A DNA stretch of 64,000 nucleotides from Hydrogenovibrio marinus (GTDB lineage Bacteria > Pseudomonadota > Gammaproteobacteria > Thiomicrospirales > Thiomicrospiraceae). The DNA lies in the NCBI RefSeq assembly GCF_013340845.1, contig NZ_AP020335.1:2232001-2296000 (forward strand), read 5' to 3'. Below are positions 1 through 11,508 of this stretch, piece after piece. The position numbers were made by a program, and so were the translations under genes. The first letter of the stretch is position 1. Every line of letters starts with the position of its first letter. The notes under the pieces are model-generated. The model was not told the DNA's origin, searched no databases, and worked only from the letters and a program-made list of their open reading frames with translations.

Positions 1-3000
1 GGGAAACAAGCTGCTGGCATGGAACCAGTGATTGAACAAGTCTTCATCAATGCGCCTACAGATATGTCTGAAGCTGACTTCAACCGTGCACTATTTGTTG
101 CTCGCCGCAAAGCTGAAATGGAGATTGAGTCAAACGATGCCACTTTCTACATTGCATCACTAAACAGCCAGTTGTTATCTTACAAAGGCCTTGTAATGCC
201 TAAAGAGCTGCCTTTGTTTTACTTGGATCTACATGACGAACGCTTTGCCTCCTCTTGTATCTCATACCATCAGCGTTTCTCAACCAATACACTACCGCAG
301 TGGCGCTTGGCTCAACCATTCCGCTTCTTGGCGCACAATGGCGAGTTGAACACGATTCGAGGAAATCGCAACTGGGCATTGGCACGTCAAAGCAAATTTG
401 AAACACCACTAATCCCTGAATTATCACAACTAAAACCTTTAGTGGCGCAATCAGGCTCTGACTCCAACTCTTTGGACAACATGTTGGAAGTTCTAATGAT
501 GGGTGACATGAAAGTCTTCCAGGCGTTGAGATTATTGATTCCACCAGCTTGGCAAAACATGCCGCACATGGATCCTGACCTTAAAGCGTTCTTAGAGTAC
601 AACTCTATGCACATGGAACCTTGGGACGGCCCTGCAGGGATGGTTATCAACACTGGTAAATACGCTATCTGTGGCGTAGACCGTAACGGTCTACGCCCAA
701 CACGTTATGTCATCACCAAAGACAGACATGTTACTTTCGCTTCTGAAATCGGTGTTTATAACTACGCTCCGGAAGATATTGTTGAAAAAGGCCGCTTGAA
801 ACCAGGCCAAATCATTGCCGTTGATTTGGAGTCAGGAACACTTCTTAAACCACAAGACATCGACAATGAATTGAAAGCTGCTAAGCCATACCGTGAATGG
901 ATGGATAAAGGCTATATGCACATTACCGAGAGATTGGACTGCAAAGATCAAACTCGCGACTGGGATGCAGACCAAACAGCAATCTATCAAAAATATTTCC
1001 AAGTATCTTTCGAGGAAAGAGATCAGATTATCCGCGTGCTTGCAGAAGCCGGGCAAGAAGCTACTGGCTCAATGGGTGATGATGCACCGCTACCAGTGTT
1101 CTCGCACAAAGCGCGCTCTGTATTTGACTATTTCCGTCAAATGTTTGCTCAGGTAACAAATCCACCTATCGACCCACTGCGTGAAAGCATTGTTATGTCT
1201 TTGAACACCTGCTTTGGTCGTGAGCTTAACATGTTTGATGAAAGTGCTGATCATGCACGTCGTTTAGAAGTCAAATCACCAATCCTGTCTCCATCCATCA
1301 TGGAACAGTTGATTAACTTCGGTGATAAGGACTATCAGCATAAGGTCATTTCATTACATTATGACAATGAAGCAACATCACTAAAACAGGCTATCCTAGA
1401 TGTTTGTGATGAGGCTGTTAACGCCGTCAAGTCAGGCATTACTCTGCTAGTGCTTTCTGACATGAATCTAGTACAAGGTAAACTGACCATTCCATCAGCG
1501 ATGGCAACTGGTGCAGTTCACCATAGACTGATTAAAGAGGGTCTACGTCCTGAAGCTAACCTAATCATTGAAACGGGTACTGCGAGAGATCCGCATCATT
1601 TTGCAGTGCTATTCGGCTATGGCGCAACCGCGGTTTATCCTTACCTAGCATACGAAAGTATTGCCGACATGGTTCGCACGAAAGAACTTGATAGTAAAGT
1701 AGCAATGAGCGACTACATCAAGAACTATCGCAAAGGGATCAACAAAGGCTTGATGAAAATTCTTTCAAAAATGGGGATTTCTACCATCACGTCGTACCGC
1801 GGATCACAGCTATTTGAAGCCGTTGGTTTAACTCGTGAAATCGTTGATCTATGCTTTACCGGCACACCTTCTCGTATTGAAGGAACAAATTTCGAGCACA
1901 TCGAAGCTGACAACAAACAGTTAGCTTGGGAAGCGTTCAACCCGCGCAAATTCATCCAACCTGGTGGTTTGTTGAAATATGTTCACGGTGGTGAATACCA
2001 TGCTTACAACCCTGACGTTGTAAACTACCTACGTGAAGCCGTACAAAAAGGCACGCAAGCTGATTACGACAAGTTTGCGGAGTTGGTTAACAAGCGTCCA
2101 GCAATGACTGTTCGTGATTTGATTACTTTTAAAGACGACATCAAATCCATCGACTTGTCAGAAGTTGAACCGATTGAATGCATCTTCAAACGTTTCGATT
2201 CAGCTGGTATTTCTTTAGGTGCTCTTTCACCTGAAGCACACGAGGCGCTTGCTATTGCAATGAACCGCCTAGGTGCTCGCTCAAACTCTGGTGAAGGTGC
2301 TGAAGATCCTGCGCGTTACGGCACAGAAAAAGTATCTAAGATTAAACAAATCGCATCGGGTCGTTTTGGCGTAACTGCACACTACCTACGTAATGCGGAA
2401 GTGCTACAGATCAAAGTCGCCCAAGGTGCTAAGCCAGGTGAAGGCGGTCAATTACCAGGTCATAAAGTTGACTCTATGATTGCAAAACTGCGTCATTCGG
2501 TACAGGGTGTTACGCTGATCTCACCGCCGCCTCACCATGACATCTACTCAATTGAAGATTTGGCTCAGCTGATTTTCGACTTGAAGCAGGTTAACCCGAA
2601 CGCTTTGATTTCCGTCAAGCTGGTTGCTGAACCAGGTGTGGGAACCATCGCTGCTGGTGTTGCAAAAGCTTATGCGGACTTGATTACCATCTCAGGCTAC
2701 GACGGTGGAACCGGTGCAAGCCCATTAACCTCTGTTAAGTATGCTGGTAACCCATTTGAAATGGGCCTGGTTGAAGCGCATCAAGTGCTGCGTGCAAATG
2801 ACCTTCGTGGCCAAGTTATCCTACAGGCTGATGGAGGTCTAAAAACAGGTTTAGATGTTGTAAAAGCAGCCATCCTTGGTGCGGAATCTTTCGGTTTCGG
2901 AACAGCTCCAATGATTGCACTGGGTTGTAAATACCTACGTATTTGTCACTTGAACACTTGTGCTGTAGGTGTTGCAACACAAGATGAACGCTTGCGTAAG

Positions 3001-4074
3001 GAGCACTTCATCGGCCTACCTGAAATGGTCATGAACTATTTCACTTTCGTTGCTGAAGAAACACGCCAATGGCTGGCTAAGTTAGGCGTTGCCCGCCTAG
3101 AAGATTTGGTAGGTCGTGTTGATCTATTGAAAGTCATTGATGAACCTTTGACGGCCAAGCAAAAGAATATTGATTTGAGCTCCTTCATCTCTGATGGTGG
3201 TGTTCCTGAAGACAAACCTCAGACGGTTCAGGTCTCAAGAAATAATCCATGGGATGATGGTCATATTGCCGAAGAAATGGTCAGAGCAACCTTGCCTGCA
3301 ATCGAAGGTAAAAATGGTGGTATCTTCAACTTCAAACTTGTTAACACTGGCCGCTCAATCGGTGCCCGTGTTGCAGGTGAGATCGCCGAGCGCTATGGTA
3401 ATGATGGCATGAAGGATTCACCTATCACCCTAAAACTAACAGGAATTGCGGGACAATCATTCGGTGTGTTTAACGTGGATGGCTTGAACCTACACCTTGA
3501 AGGTGATGCTAACGATTACGTCGGTAAAGGTATGGCTGGTGGAGAAATTGTCATCAGACCACCACAAAACTCATCATTCGACCCACATGTCACACCTATT
3601 GTCGGAAACACCTGCCTATATGGTGCGACTGGCGGTAAGCTATTTGCAAACGGTACAGGTGGTGAGCGCTTTGGTGTTCGTAACTCAGGTGCCATTGCTG
3701 TTGTCGAGGGTCTAGGGGATCACGGTTGTGAATACATGACTGGCGGGACAGTGGTTAGCTTGGGCGAAGTTGGCGTTAACTTTGGTGCAGGTATGTCTGG
3801 CGGGATGGCGTTCATCCTAGACACGGACCATACATTGCCTGATCGCTTGAACACGGAAATGGTTGAAGCCATTCGCATTGATACTGAAGCAACTGAAGCT
3901 TACCGTGTTTATTTGAAAGAATTGATTACGGAATATGCAGAAAAAACCGGAAGTGCTTATGCACAGGACGTTTTGGCTAACTTCAGCAAAATGATTCCAA
4001 ACTTCTGGTTGGTTAAATCACGTGCTATCAGCATTGATGACTTATTCACCTTGTTCGTGCAAACCGCTGCGTAA
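1..4074 (+). CDS. gltB: Glutamate synthase [NADPH] large subunit, 5' end outside the window
   Basis: The large subunit takes ammonia from glutamine and adds it to 2-oxoglutarate, giving two glutamates with electrons from GltD. The frame is open from base 1, before the first ATG at 19, so the gene is cut by the window edge. About 1357 codons remain of the usual 1480-1510, and the N-terminal catalytic Cys is missing. The glutaminase-domain sequence [17 protein letters not shown] is present near residue 90. The FMN/synthase domain carries the 3Fe-4S cysteines in [12 protein letters not shown] (about residue 970 counted from base 19). The C-terminal glycine-rich beta-helix is complete (motifs such as [11 protein letters not shown]). 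gltD follows 21 bp downstream, as in most proteobacterial gltBD operons. Identification is very secure. Confidence 0.97.
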   Translation, partial: GKQAAGMEPVIEQVFINAPTDMSEADFNRALFVARRKAEMEIESNDATFYIASLNSQLLSYKGLVMPKELPLFYLDLHDERFASSCISYHQRFSTNTLPQWRLAQPFRFLAHNGELNTIRGNRNWALARQSKFETPLIPELSQLKPLVAQSGSDSNSLDNMLEVLMMGDMKVFQALRLLIPPAWQNMPHMDPDLKAFLEYNSMHMEPWDGPAGMVINTGKYAICGVDRNGLRPTRYVITKDRHVTFASEIGVYNYAPEDIVEKGRLKPGQIIAVDLESGTLLKPQDIDNELKAAKPYREWMDKGYMHITERLDCKDQTRDWDADQTAIYQKYFQVSFEERDQIIRVLAEAGQEATGSMGDDAPLPVFSHKARSVFDYFRQMFAQVTNPPIDPLRESIVMSLNTCFGRELNMFDESADHARRLEVKSPILSPSIMEQLINFGDKDYQHKVISLHYDNEATSLKQAILDVCDEAVNAVKSGITLLVLSDMNLVQGKLTIPSAMATGAVHHRLIKEGLRPEANLIIETGTARDPHHFAVLFGYGATAVYPYLAYESIADMVRTKELDSKVAMSDYIKNYRKGINKGLMKILSKMGISTITSYRGSQLFEAVGLTREIVDLCFTGTPSRIEGTNFEHIEADNKQLAWEAFNPRKFIQPGGLLKYVHGGEYHAYNPDVVNYLREAVQKGTQADYDKFAELVNKRPAMTVRDLITFKDDIKSIDLSEVEPIECIFKRFDSAGISLGALSPEAHEALAIAMNRLGARSNSGEGAEDPARYGTEKVSKIKQIASGRFGVTAHYLRNAEVLQIKVAQGAKPGEGGQLPGHKVDSMIAKLRHSVQGVTLISPPPHHDIYSIEDLAQLIFDLKQVNPNALISVKLVAEPGVGTIAAGVAKAYADLITISGYDGGTGASPLTSVKYAGNPFEMGLVEAHQVLRANDLRGQVILQADGGLKTGLDVVKAAILGAESFGFGTAPMIALGCKYLRICHLNTCAVGVATQDERLRKEHFIGLPEMVMNYFTFVAEETRQWLAKLGVARLEDLVGRVDLLKVIDEPLTAKQKNIDLSSFISDGGVPEDKPQTVQVSRNNPWDDGHIAEEMVRATLPAIEGKNGGIFNFKLVNTGRSIGARVAGEIAERYGNDGMKDSPITLKLTGIAGQSFGVFNVDGLNLHLEGDANDYVGKGMAGGEIVIRPPQNSSFDPHVTPIVGNTCLYGATGGKLFANGTGGERFGVRNSGAIAVVEGLGDHGCEYMTGGTVVSLGEVGVNFGAGMSGGMAFILDTDHTLPDRLNTEMVEAIRIDTEATEAYRVYLKELITEYAEKTGSAYAQDVLANFSKMIPNFWLVKSRAISIDDLFTLFVQTAA

Positions 4075-5508
<1,434 letters not shown>

Positions 5509-5530
5509 TCCATTCATTCTGTTTGCGCAT

Positions 5531-5569
5531 AAAAAAAGCGGTTTCGATTTTATCGACACCGCTTTTTTT
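5531..5569 (+). terminator. Rho-independent terminator after gltD
   Basis: A long stem with arms 5531-5548 and 5552-5569, one mismatch and a three-base loop. It is flanked by seven A's on the left and seven T's on the right, so it can stop transcription from both sides. It sits between gltD (+) and the convergent GGDEF gene (-). Confidence 0.9.
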
Positions 5570-5572
5570 ATA

Positions 5573-5591
5573 CCCCAACCTGGCAGATTTT
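5573..5591 (+). repeat. Dispersed 19-bp repeat, copy 1
   Basis: Exact match to the consensus CCCCAACCTGGCAGATTTT. It begins four bases after the gltD terminator, in the convergent gap between gltD and the GGDEF gene. Confidence 0.9.
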
Positions 5592-5599
5592 TTGATTGG

Positions 5600-6586
5600 C
5601 TACAGTGCCTTGACAGAAAACTGGTTTCTGCCATTGTCTTTGGCAAAATACAGTCCTTGATCTGCCTCCTTAAACAAGCGATGAAACTCGCTATCCGCAG
5701 TGGCTGCGCCTATGGAAACTGTTACGCATTCTGTTGGGCTTAACTTGATTTCTTGCACCCTAGACAAGAGTCTCTCGCAGATAGCACGCAAGTCTGACTC
5801 TTGTACCTCTTCCAAAAACACCAAAAACTCATCGCCGCCCCACCGACCAATCAAATCATTTGGACGTACCACTGATACAATCGCTTTAGCCACCTCTTCT
5901 AGTACTCGATCGCCTTCTACATGCCCTAACTTGTCATTGACGTTCTTGAAGTAATCGATATCCACAATCATCAGCGCTTTACTGCCAATATCATTATCTC
6001 GTGCCCAAGAGTCGATCTTCTCGTCAATAAAGCGGCGATTTAACAGCCCAGTTAAAGAGTCGGTTTCACTTTGTTTCTTTTTCGCTTCCATATTTCTGGT
6101 TAGCTCGGAACTTTGCCTATGAATCAAATATTCATGAATACTCGACAGTAAGATGACTGCCAGCGCAACCGCATAAAACCTATCTGGAATGAAGTAGTGA
6201 ATATAGCCGGAAGTTGCCAAAAACAAAATCAATAGTAAATACAGAACCGATGCCACAAAACCGATAAAGAACCCTGCAACATGGAGTATTGAAATAAAAA
6301 TGGGGATGCTCCACAAATAGGCCGTATTTTGGTGCCCACCATCGATAGATAAATAAACGAGAAACGGCAGGGTTACCAATGTAAACCCAAGCTTTATGCC
6401 AAGAGTGAGACCACGTTTGTCTATGGCATAAATCAGTCCGATCAGAATAAAGAAAAAGACGACTAGAACAACGGCATTAGCATATTTTTGATGAAAAAAT
6501 GAAAGTGCGGCAAAGAAGGTGAGAAAAGACAAGTAAATGGCAAACAGCAGACGGATCCTAAATTCCGTTTTAGCAAACACATTCAT
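5600..6586 (-). CDS. Membrane-bound diguanylate cyclase (GGDEF)
   Basis: 328 residues. About five or six hydrophobic helices fill residues 10-155, followed by a C-terminal GGDEF domain that makes c-di-GMP from two GTP. The active-site GGDEF is intact at 250-254. An inhibitory-site RxxD (RPND, 241-244) stands five residues before it, so the enzyme is probably both active and product-inhibited. The membrane part matches no sensor domain I can name. It starts 4 bp after the stop of the EAL-HDOD gene, so the two form an operon and probably one signalling module. Confidence 0.93.
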   Translation of the reverse strand: MNVFAKTEFRIRLLFAIYLSFLTFFAALSFFHQKYANAVVLVVFFFILIGLIYAIDKRGLTLGIKLGFTLVTLPFLVYLSIDGGHQNTAYLWSIPIFISILHVAGFFIGFVASVLYLLLILFLATSGYIHYFIPDRFYAVALAVILLSSIHEYLIHRQSSELTRNMEAKKKQSETDSLTGLLNRRFIDEKIDSWARDNDIGSKALMIVDIDYFKNVNDKLGHVEGDRVLEEVAKAIVSVVRPNDLIGRWGGDEFLVFLEEVQESDLRAICERLLSRVQEIKLSPTECVTVSIGAATADSEFHRLFKEADQGLYFAKDNGRNQFSVKAL

Positions 6587-6590
6587 CTCG

Positions 6591-7778
6591 CTAGAACCTC
6601 ACTTCATTGACTTCCGACAATGCTTTCATGTAAAGCTTAACGTGATCGGTATTAATACCATGATCACTAGCGGATTCAAACTGTTTAGCAATGGCTAGGA
6701 GTTGTCCATAAGAGTTTTCACCCTTACAAATCCCAAACTTGATCTCTTCATTAATTGGCAACTGCTTTAGAGCATCTTCCATTTCTTGCTGCAAAATAAC
6801 ATCCAACATCGAAAACAAACCTGCCAGATAATAAGAATCTACTGCTCCGTGGCCTTCATGTTGTGCAAGGCTTCGCATAAATACTGCTCGTGTCCTCGCC
6901 AGGTTGAAAACCTCTGGCACAATATCATCCAATATGGACATTGAGACCAGCGTTGCCCAGGATTGAACTCGCTTCAAACCAAACAACATCATCACATCAC
7001 GCAAAGAAGAGAACTCAGGCATACTCAGAGAACGATATTGTTCAGCCATTTTCATCAACTTGTGAGTTAAACCGACATCCCGCTCAACAATTTCTATCAA
7101 TTGATCAATATGCAAATTATCGTCCGAAATTTTTTCCAATAGCAGGATCAGGTTGTGCCGTCCGACATTGAGTTGCTTACCGGAAATCACCTCAGGTTTT
7201 GCAAAAAAATACCCTTGAAAATAGTCGGCACCGGCCTGTTTACAGACTTCGAACATTTCTTTGGTTTCCACCCTTTCGGCGATAATCTTCACATTGGTAA
7301 TTTGTTTTACTTTCGTAAATAGGGCGGGAATATTTTCGGGCTTTACGTACTGAACATCAAACTTGATAATGTCCGCTAATTGTATCAATGGAACCAAACG
7401 TTTCTTGAAAACAAAATCATCCAGTGCAATGATGTAACCTTGCCCTTTTAATACTTTAATTCCTTCAATCACGTCTTCTGTTGGCGGAACATCTTCCAAC
7501 ACTTCAACCACAATATTATCAGGGGAAAAACAGGGCGTTTCTGTACTTAAGAAAAAACTTTCGGGGAAATTGATAAATGCTTGATGCTGACCAACGATAC
7601 TCTCGAGTCCCAACCCCATCATAGAATTATGAATGACGGCAGCCGTAGCTTCTTGGCCTGAGTCAAAAACGGCTTCATTGGGATCGAAACCACCACGGAA
7701 AAGCAACTCATAACCATAAAGCTTGCTTTCTCTATTCATAATCGGCTGACGCCCGATGAAGAATTCGCTATTGGACAT
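6591..7778 (-). CDS. EAL-HDOD signalling protein with degenerate EAL motif
   Basis: 395 residues, of the YuxH/CdgJ type: an N-terminal EAL-like domain (about 5-200) followed by an HDOD domain (about 200-390). The catalytic EAL signature is replaced by ELL (24-26, in YGYELLFRG), as is typical of this subfamily, which usually lacks phosphodiesterase activity and acts through protein contacts. A TTG start five codons upstream (7793) is possible. The ATG at 7778 is preferred because the protein then begins MSNSEFFIGRQPI, right at the conserved domain edge. It is the first gene of a two-gene unit with the diguanylate cyclase. Confidence 0.9.
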   Translation of the reverse strand: MSNSEFFIGRQPIMNRESKLYGYELLFRGGFDPNEAVFDSGQEATAAVIHNSMMGLGLESIVGQHQAFINFPESFFLSTETPCFSPDNIVVEVLEDVPPTEDVIEGIKVLKGQGYIIALDDFVFKKRLVPLIQLADIIKFDVQYVKPENIPALFTKVKQITNVKIIAERVETKEMFEVCKQAGADYFQGYFFAKPEVISGKQLNVGRHNLILLLEKISDDNLHIDQLIEIVERDVGLTHKLMKMAEQYRSLSMPEFSSLRDVMMLFGLKRVQSWATLVSMSILDDIVPEVFNLARTRAVFMRSLAQHEGHGAVDSYYLAGLFSMLDVILQQEMEDALKQLPINEEIKFGICKGENSYGQLLAIAKQFESASDHGINTDHVKLYMKALSEVNEVRF

Positions 7779-7896
7779 ACTCGTATGAAACAAACATTAA
7801 TAATGAAATCATCTTATCACTTCGATAAGTAGTAAGCATTAATTATTATTTTTCAACGATAAAGAACCGTTTTAAATTTAAGAGTGGCGAAAAGGA

Positions 7897-7929
7897 AAAG
7901 TGCGGCTTGCCAAATTGGCAAGCCGCTTT
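7897..7929 (-). terminator. Terminator after the aminotransferase gene
   Basis: A perfect stem with arms 7902-7911 and 7917-7926 around a five-base loop. On the minus strand it is followed by a T-rich stretch (ACTTTTCCTTTT). It ends the aminotransferase transcript, 8 bp after its stop codon. The remaining gap up to 7778 is AT-rich and should hold the promoter of the EAL-HDOD operon, but I see no clear -35/-10 pair. Confidence 0.8.
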
Positions 7930-7934
7930 GATAC

Positions 7935-9050
7935 TTATTTATTCAGTACTTTTTTCAGAGCAGATAAGCAGAATAAAACATTTTCTTCTTTTGCAGAGAA
8001 GCCCATCAAACCAATACGCCAAACTTTCCCCGCAAAATCACCCAGTCCAGCACCAATTTCCAAGTTATAGGTGTTTAGCAGTTCAGAACGCACCGCGGCA
8101 TCATCAACACCTTCAGGAATCCAAACAGAGTTCAATTGCGGCAAACGAATATCTTCATCTACAACAAACCCAATTCCCATTTCTTCCAAGCCGGCTTTAA
8201 GCTTATCGTGCATAGACTTATGCCTAGCCCAAGCATTTTCCAAACCTTCTTCATGCAACATGACCAAAGATTCATGCAAAGCATAAAGCGCGTTGATTGG
8301 CGCAGTGTGGTGATATGCACGTTTAGCGCCTTGCCCCCAATATCCCATGACAAGATTTAGGTCTAAAAACCAACTTTGAACTTTAGTTTTACGGTTACGA
8401 ACCTTGTCCAATGCTTTTTCGCTGAAGCTAACAGGAGACAAGCCTGGCGTACAAGACAAACACTTTTGTGTACCGGAATAAATGGCGTCAATACCCCACT
8501 CGTCAACACGCAACTCCACTCCCCCAAGAGAAGTTACTGCATCAACAATCGTCAAACAATCATGCTTACGTGCGATTTCACATAGCGTTTTTGCATCCGA
8601 ACATGCGCCTGTAGAAGTTTCCGCATGAACAAACGCCAAGATTTTCGCATCTGCATTTGCCGCTAGCGTTTCTTCTACTTTTTCCGGTGAAACTGCCTTA
8701 CCCCAGTCATCATGCACTTCGACGCATACACCACCAGCTCTCTCAACGTTTTCTTTCATACGCATACCGAAAACACCGTTGATACATACCACTACTTTAT
8801 CGCCTGGCTCAACCAAGTTAGCAAAACAGGTTTCCATTCCGGCGGAACCTGGAGCAGACACAGGCATCGTCATAGCATTTTCAGTTTGAAACGCGTGTTT
8901 CAACATCGTTTTAACTTCATCCATCATGCCAACAAACGCTGGATCAAGATGTCCAATAGTTGGCCTTGCCATTGCTGACAAAATACGTGGATGAACATCT
9001 GATGGGCCAGGACCCATCAACGTACGAACAGGGGGATTAAATGACTGCAT
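7935..9050 (-). CDS. Class V aminotransferase, serine/alanine-glyoxylate type
   Basis: 371 residues, a PLP enzyme of the class V family. The N-terminal MGPGPSDVHPRIL and the region around the Schiff-base lysine (K196, in SGTQKCLSC) are typical of serine- or alanine-glyoxylate aminotransferases, which convert glyoxylate to glycine. The divergent neighbour glcDEF makes glyoxylate from glycolate, and that supports this substrate. The amino donor (serine or alanine) cannot be read from the sequence. The start has AGGAA ten bases upstream. Only 64 bp separate it from glcD, so the two promoters overlap or face each other. Confidence 0.88.
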   Translation of the reverse strand: MQSFNPPVRTLMGPGPSDVHPRILSAMARPTIGHLDPAFVGMMDEVKTMLKHAFQTENAMTMPVSAPGSAGMETCFANLVEPGDKVVVCINGVFGMRMKENVERAGGVCVEVHDDWGKAVSPEKVEETLAANADAKILAFVHAETSTGACSDAKTLCEIARKHDCLTIVDAVTSLGGVELRVDEWGIDAIYSGTQKCLSCTPGLSPVSFSEKALDKVRNRKTKVQSWFLDLNLVMGYWGQGAKRAYHHTAPINALYALHESLVMLHEEGLENAWARHKSMHDKLKAGLEEMGIGFVVDEDIRLPQLNSVWIPEGVDDAAVRSELLNTYNLEIGAGLGDFAGKVWRIGLMGFSAKEENVLFCLSALKKVLNK

Positions 9051-9086
9051 AAAAAACAGATTCCTATAAAAAATGTGTTTAAAAAA

Positions 9087-9107
9087 TTGATCTAGGTCAA
9101 TTATAAT
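9087..9107 (+). promoter_or_regulatory. FNR/ANR-like box and TATAAT in the aminotransferase-glcD gap
   Basis: TTGAT-CTAG-GTCAA (9087-9100) differs by one base from the FNR/ANR consensus TTGAT-N4-ATCAA. A perfect TATAAT follows at 9102-9107. If that is the glcD -10 box, transcription would start at about 9113-9114, leaving almost no leader before the ATG at 9115, and the box would overlap the promoter core, which is a repressing position. No convincing -35 is visible. Confidence 0.45.
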
Positions 9108-9114
9108 TGGAACA

Positions 9115-10551
9115 ATGAATGTTGTTCAAGAATTATTACACCGCTTACCACGAGACCAAGTCATCGTTGATGATGAGCAAAAAGCACCGTTTGAATGTGA
9201 TGGTCTATCGGCTTATAGAGAAAAACCGCTAGCTGTCGTTTTACCTGCTGACATTGAGCAAGTAAAGCAAGCTTTAGCTATTTGCAGAAAGCATAACACA
9301 CCTGTTATCACTCGTGGTTCAGGAACAGGACTTTCGGGCGGATCGCTGCCTTTAAAAAATGGCGTAGTATTAGGCTTAACTAAGATGAACCGCATTCTGG
9401 AAATTGACCCTTTAGCCAGAACGGCAGTGGTTGAACCTGGGGTACGGAACATTACCATTTCGCAGGAAGCGGCTCCTCACAACCTGTACTACGCACCAGA
9501 CCCTTCCTCTCAAGTGGCTTGCTCCATCGGCGGGAATGTCGCAGAAAACTCCGGCGGCGTTCACTGCTTGAAATACGGTTTGACCGTACACAATGTACTC
9601 GCCATCAAAATCATCACCATTGATGGCGAAGAACTGGTGCTGGATTATCGTGACGATGGCGTTGATCTTTTAGCACTACTGAATGGCTCCGAAGGATTAC
9701 TAGGCGTCATTGTCGAAATCAAAGTTAAACTGCTCCCTAAACCAGATGCTTCTCAACTCATCATGGCAGCTTTCGAAAAAGTCAGCGACTGTGCCAATGC
9801 TGTCACAAATATTCTAAAGTCGGGCATCATCCCTGCTGGATTGGAAATGATGGACAAATTTTCCATCAAAGCCGCCGAGGCGTTTGCGCATGTAGGGTAC
9901 CCTCTTGAAGCTGCCGCCCTACTATTATGTGAAGTTGATGGCAACCAATATCAAGTTGAAGCTGATACGGAAACTGTATCGAGAGTTTTGAAAGAAAACG
10001 GCGCTTACATGCTAAAACTGTCCCGCAATGATGAAGAACGAATTGCACTATGGCAAGGCCGTAAGAATGCCTTCCCTGCTGTTGGTCGCCTTTCTCCTGA
10101 TTACTACTGTATGGATGGAACTATCCCAAGAAATCAATTGGCCCATGTGCTGGATGAAATCGAAAGAATGTCAAAACATTACGAGTTGAAAGTCGCCAAC
10201 GTTTTCCACGCCGGGGATGGCAATTTGCACCCTTTAATCCTATACGATGCACAAATTCCGGGCGAACTCAAAAAAACAGAATTGTTTGGCGCTGAAATTT
10301 TAAAGCTTTGCATTAATGTCGGCGGAACAATCACTGGTGAACACGGTGTGGGCGTTGAAAAGCTGGACTCCATGTGCCAACAGTTCTCAGCACCTGAAAT
10401 CGAAATCTTCCATAAAATAAAACGTGTTTTTGACCCTGAAAACCTGTTAAACCCTGGTAAAGCAGTACCAACCTTGCATAGGTGCGCAGAACTCGGTCAC
10501 ATGCACGTTCATAACGGCCAACTACCTTTTGCCGACTTGGAGCGTTTCTAA
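9115..10551 (+). CDS. glcD: Glycolate oxidase subunit GlcD (FAD-linked)
   Basis: 478 residues. GlcD is the catalytic flavoprotein of the three-subunit glycolate dehydrogenase, oxidising glycolate to glyoxylate. The FAD-binding PP-loop RGSGTGLSGG is at 67-76. The C-terminal FAD-oxidase domain includes FHAGDGNLHP and GGTITGEHGVG. The only Shine-Dalgarno candidate is a weak GGA four bases before the ATG. Its stop overlaps the glcE start by one base. In an autotroph this would recycle phosphoglycolate formed by RuBisCO oxygenation, but no RuBisCO gene is in the window. Confidence 0.95.
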   Translation: MNVVQELLHRLPRDQVIVDDEQKAPFECDGLSAYREKPLAVVLPADIEQVKQALAICRKHNTPVITRGSGTGLSGGSLPLKNGVVLGLTKMNRILEIDPLARTAVVEPGVRNITISQEAAPHNLYYAPDPSSQVACSIGGNVAENSGGVHCLKYGLTVHNVLAIKIITIDGEELVLDYRDDGVDLLALLNGSEGLLGVIVEIKVKLLPKPDASQLIMAAFEKVSDCANAVTNILKSGIIPAGLEMMDKFSIKAAEAFAHVGYPLEAAALLLCEVDGNQYQVEADTETVSRVLKENGAYMLKLSRNDEERIALWQGRKNAFPAVGRLSPDYYCMDGTIPRNQLAHVLDEIERMSKHYELKVANVFHAGDGNLHPLILYDAQIPGELKKTELFGAEILKLCINVGGTITGEHGVGVEKLDSMCQQFSAPEIEIFHKIKRVFDPENLLNPGKAVPTLHRCAELGHMHVHNGQLPFADLERF

Positions 10552-11504
10552 TGCCATTGACACCTTTCCAAGAACAAATAAAACAGGCTTTGCATGAAAA
10601 ACACCGCTTGCAAATTATAGGCAATCAAAGCAAAGTTGCCTTAAATCATGATCACCAGGCTTTGGATATGAGTGGCTATGCGGGCATTACCAGTTATGAC
10701 CCTGCCGAACTAGTCGTAACGGTAAAAGCGGGAACTAAAATTTCAGACTTGAAACAGGAACTTGCCGAACACAATCAAATGCTGGCTTTTGACACGCCTG
10801 ACTACGGTGACTCCACCATTGGCGGCAATTATGCTTGTGGCTTATCCGGTCCCTCTCAGCCATTTTTCGGTGCTTTGCGAGATTTTGTACTTGGCATTAA
10901 AATGGTCGATGGACAAGGTCAACAACTGACTTTTGGCGGCCAAATGATCAAAAACGTTGCCGGCTATGACGTTGCTCGTCTACTGGTAGGGTCAAAAGGA
11001 CTTTTTGGCCTCGTTACTGAAATCAGTTTAAAAGTCCTTCCATTGATGGAAGAAAAAACCTACTCCATAGAAATGGGTCAAGCCGACGCGATTGTCAAAA
11101 TGAACGAAATGGCAGGCACAGCTCTTCCGATTTCCGGTTGCGCATACTACCAAGGGAAACTTTATTATCGATTGATTGGCGTTCATCCACCTCAGTCAGC
11201 TATGCCGGAAGACAACCATATTTGGCAGAAAATGAACCCTTTTAGACCAGAGATTAGTGGAAAGCAGAAATTATGGCGCGTCAGTACCGACTCCATGCAT
11301 CCACCAATCCACAACACCCTATTAGTCGACCAAATTGGCGCAAGGCGTTGGGTCGTCAGCGAAAACAAGCCAGATGTTTCTCATGTCGATTTGTGGAGCT
11401 TGCAAGAAAAGACAAGACGTCCATCGTTTGACTCACATACAAAAATCACTGACATAAAACGGGGGTTAAAGTCAGTGTTTGATCCTTATGAAATTTTCTA
11501 CTGA
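10551..11504 (+). CDS. glcE: Glycolate oxidase subunit GlcE (FAD-binding)
   Basis: 317 residues, a shortened paralogue of GlcD with one FAD_binding_4 domain. The flavin loop appears as DYGDSTIGGNYACG and the membrane-proximal motif as KNVAGYDVARL. The length fits GlcE (about 310-360). Its ATG overlaps the glcD stop (TAATG) and glcF starts 4 bp later, so the three subunits should be made in equal amounts. The weakly conserved C-terminal half makes residue-level claims unsafe, but context leaves little doubt. Confidence 0.93.
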   Translation: MPLTPFQEQIKQALHEKHRLQIIGNQSKVALNHDHQALDMSGYAGITSYDPAELVVTVKAGTKISDLKQELAEHNQMLAFDTPDYGDSTIGGNYACGLSGPSQPFFGALRDFVLGIKMVDGQGQQLTFGGQMIKNVAGYDVARLLVGSKGLFGLVTEISLKVLPLMEEKTYSIEMGQADAIVKMNEMAGTALPISGCAYYQGKLYYRLIGVHPPQSAMPEDNHIWQKMNPFRPEISGKQKLWRVSTDSMHPPIHNTLLVDQIGARRWVVSENKPDVSHVDLWSLQEKTRRPSFDSHTKITDIKRGLKSVFDPYEIFY

Positions 11505-11508
11505 CTTT

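Noticed and set aside
1953-1971. Repeat-like CCAACCTGGTGGTTT inside gltB
   Set aside because: Six mismatches to the 19-bp consensus, and it encodes a conserved part of GltB (FIQPGGLL).
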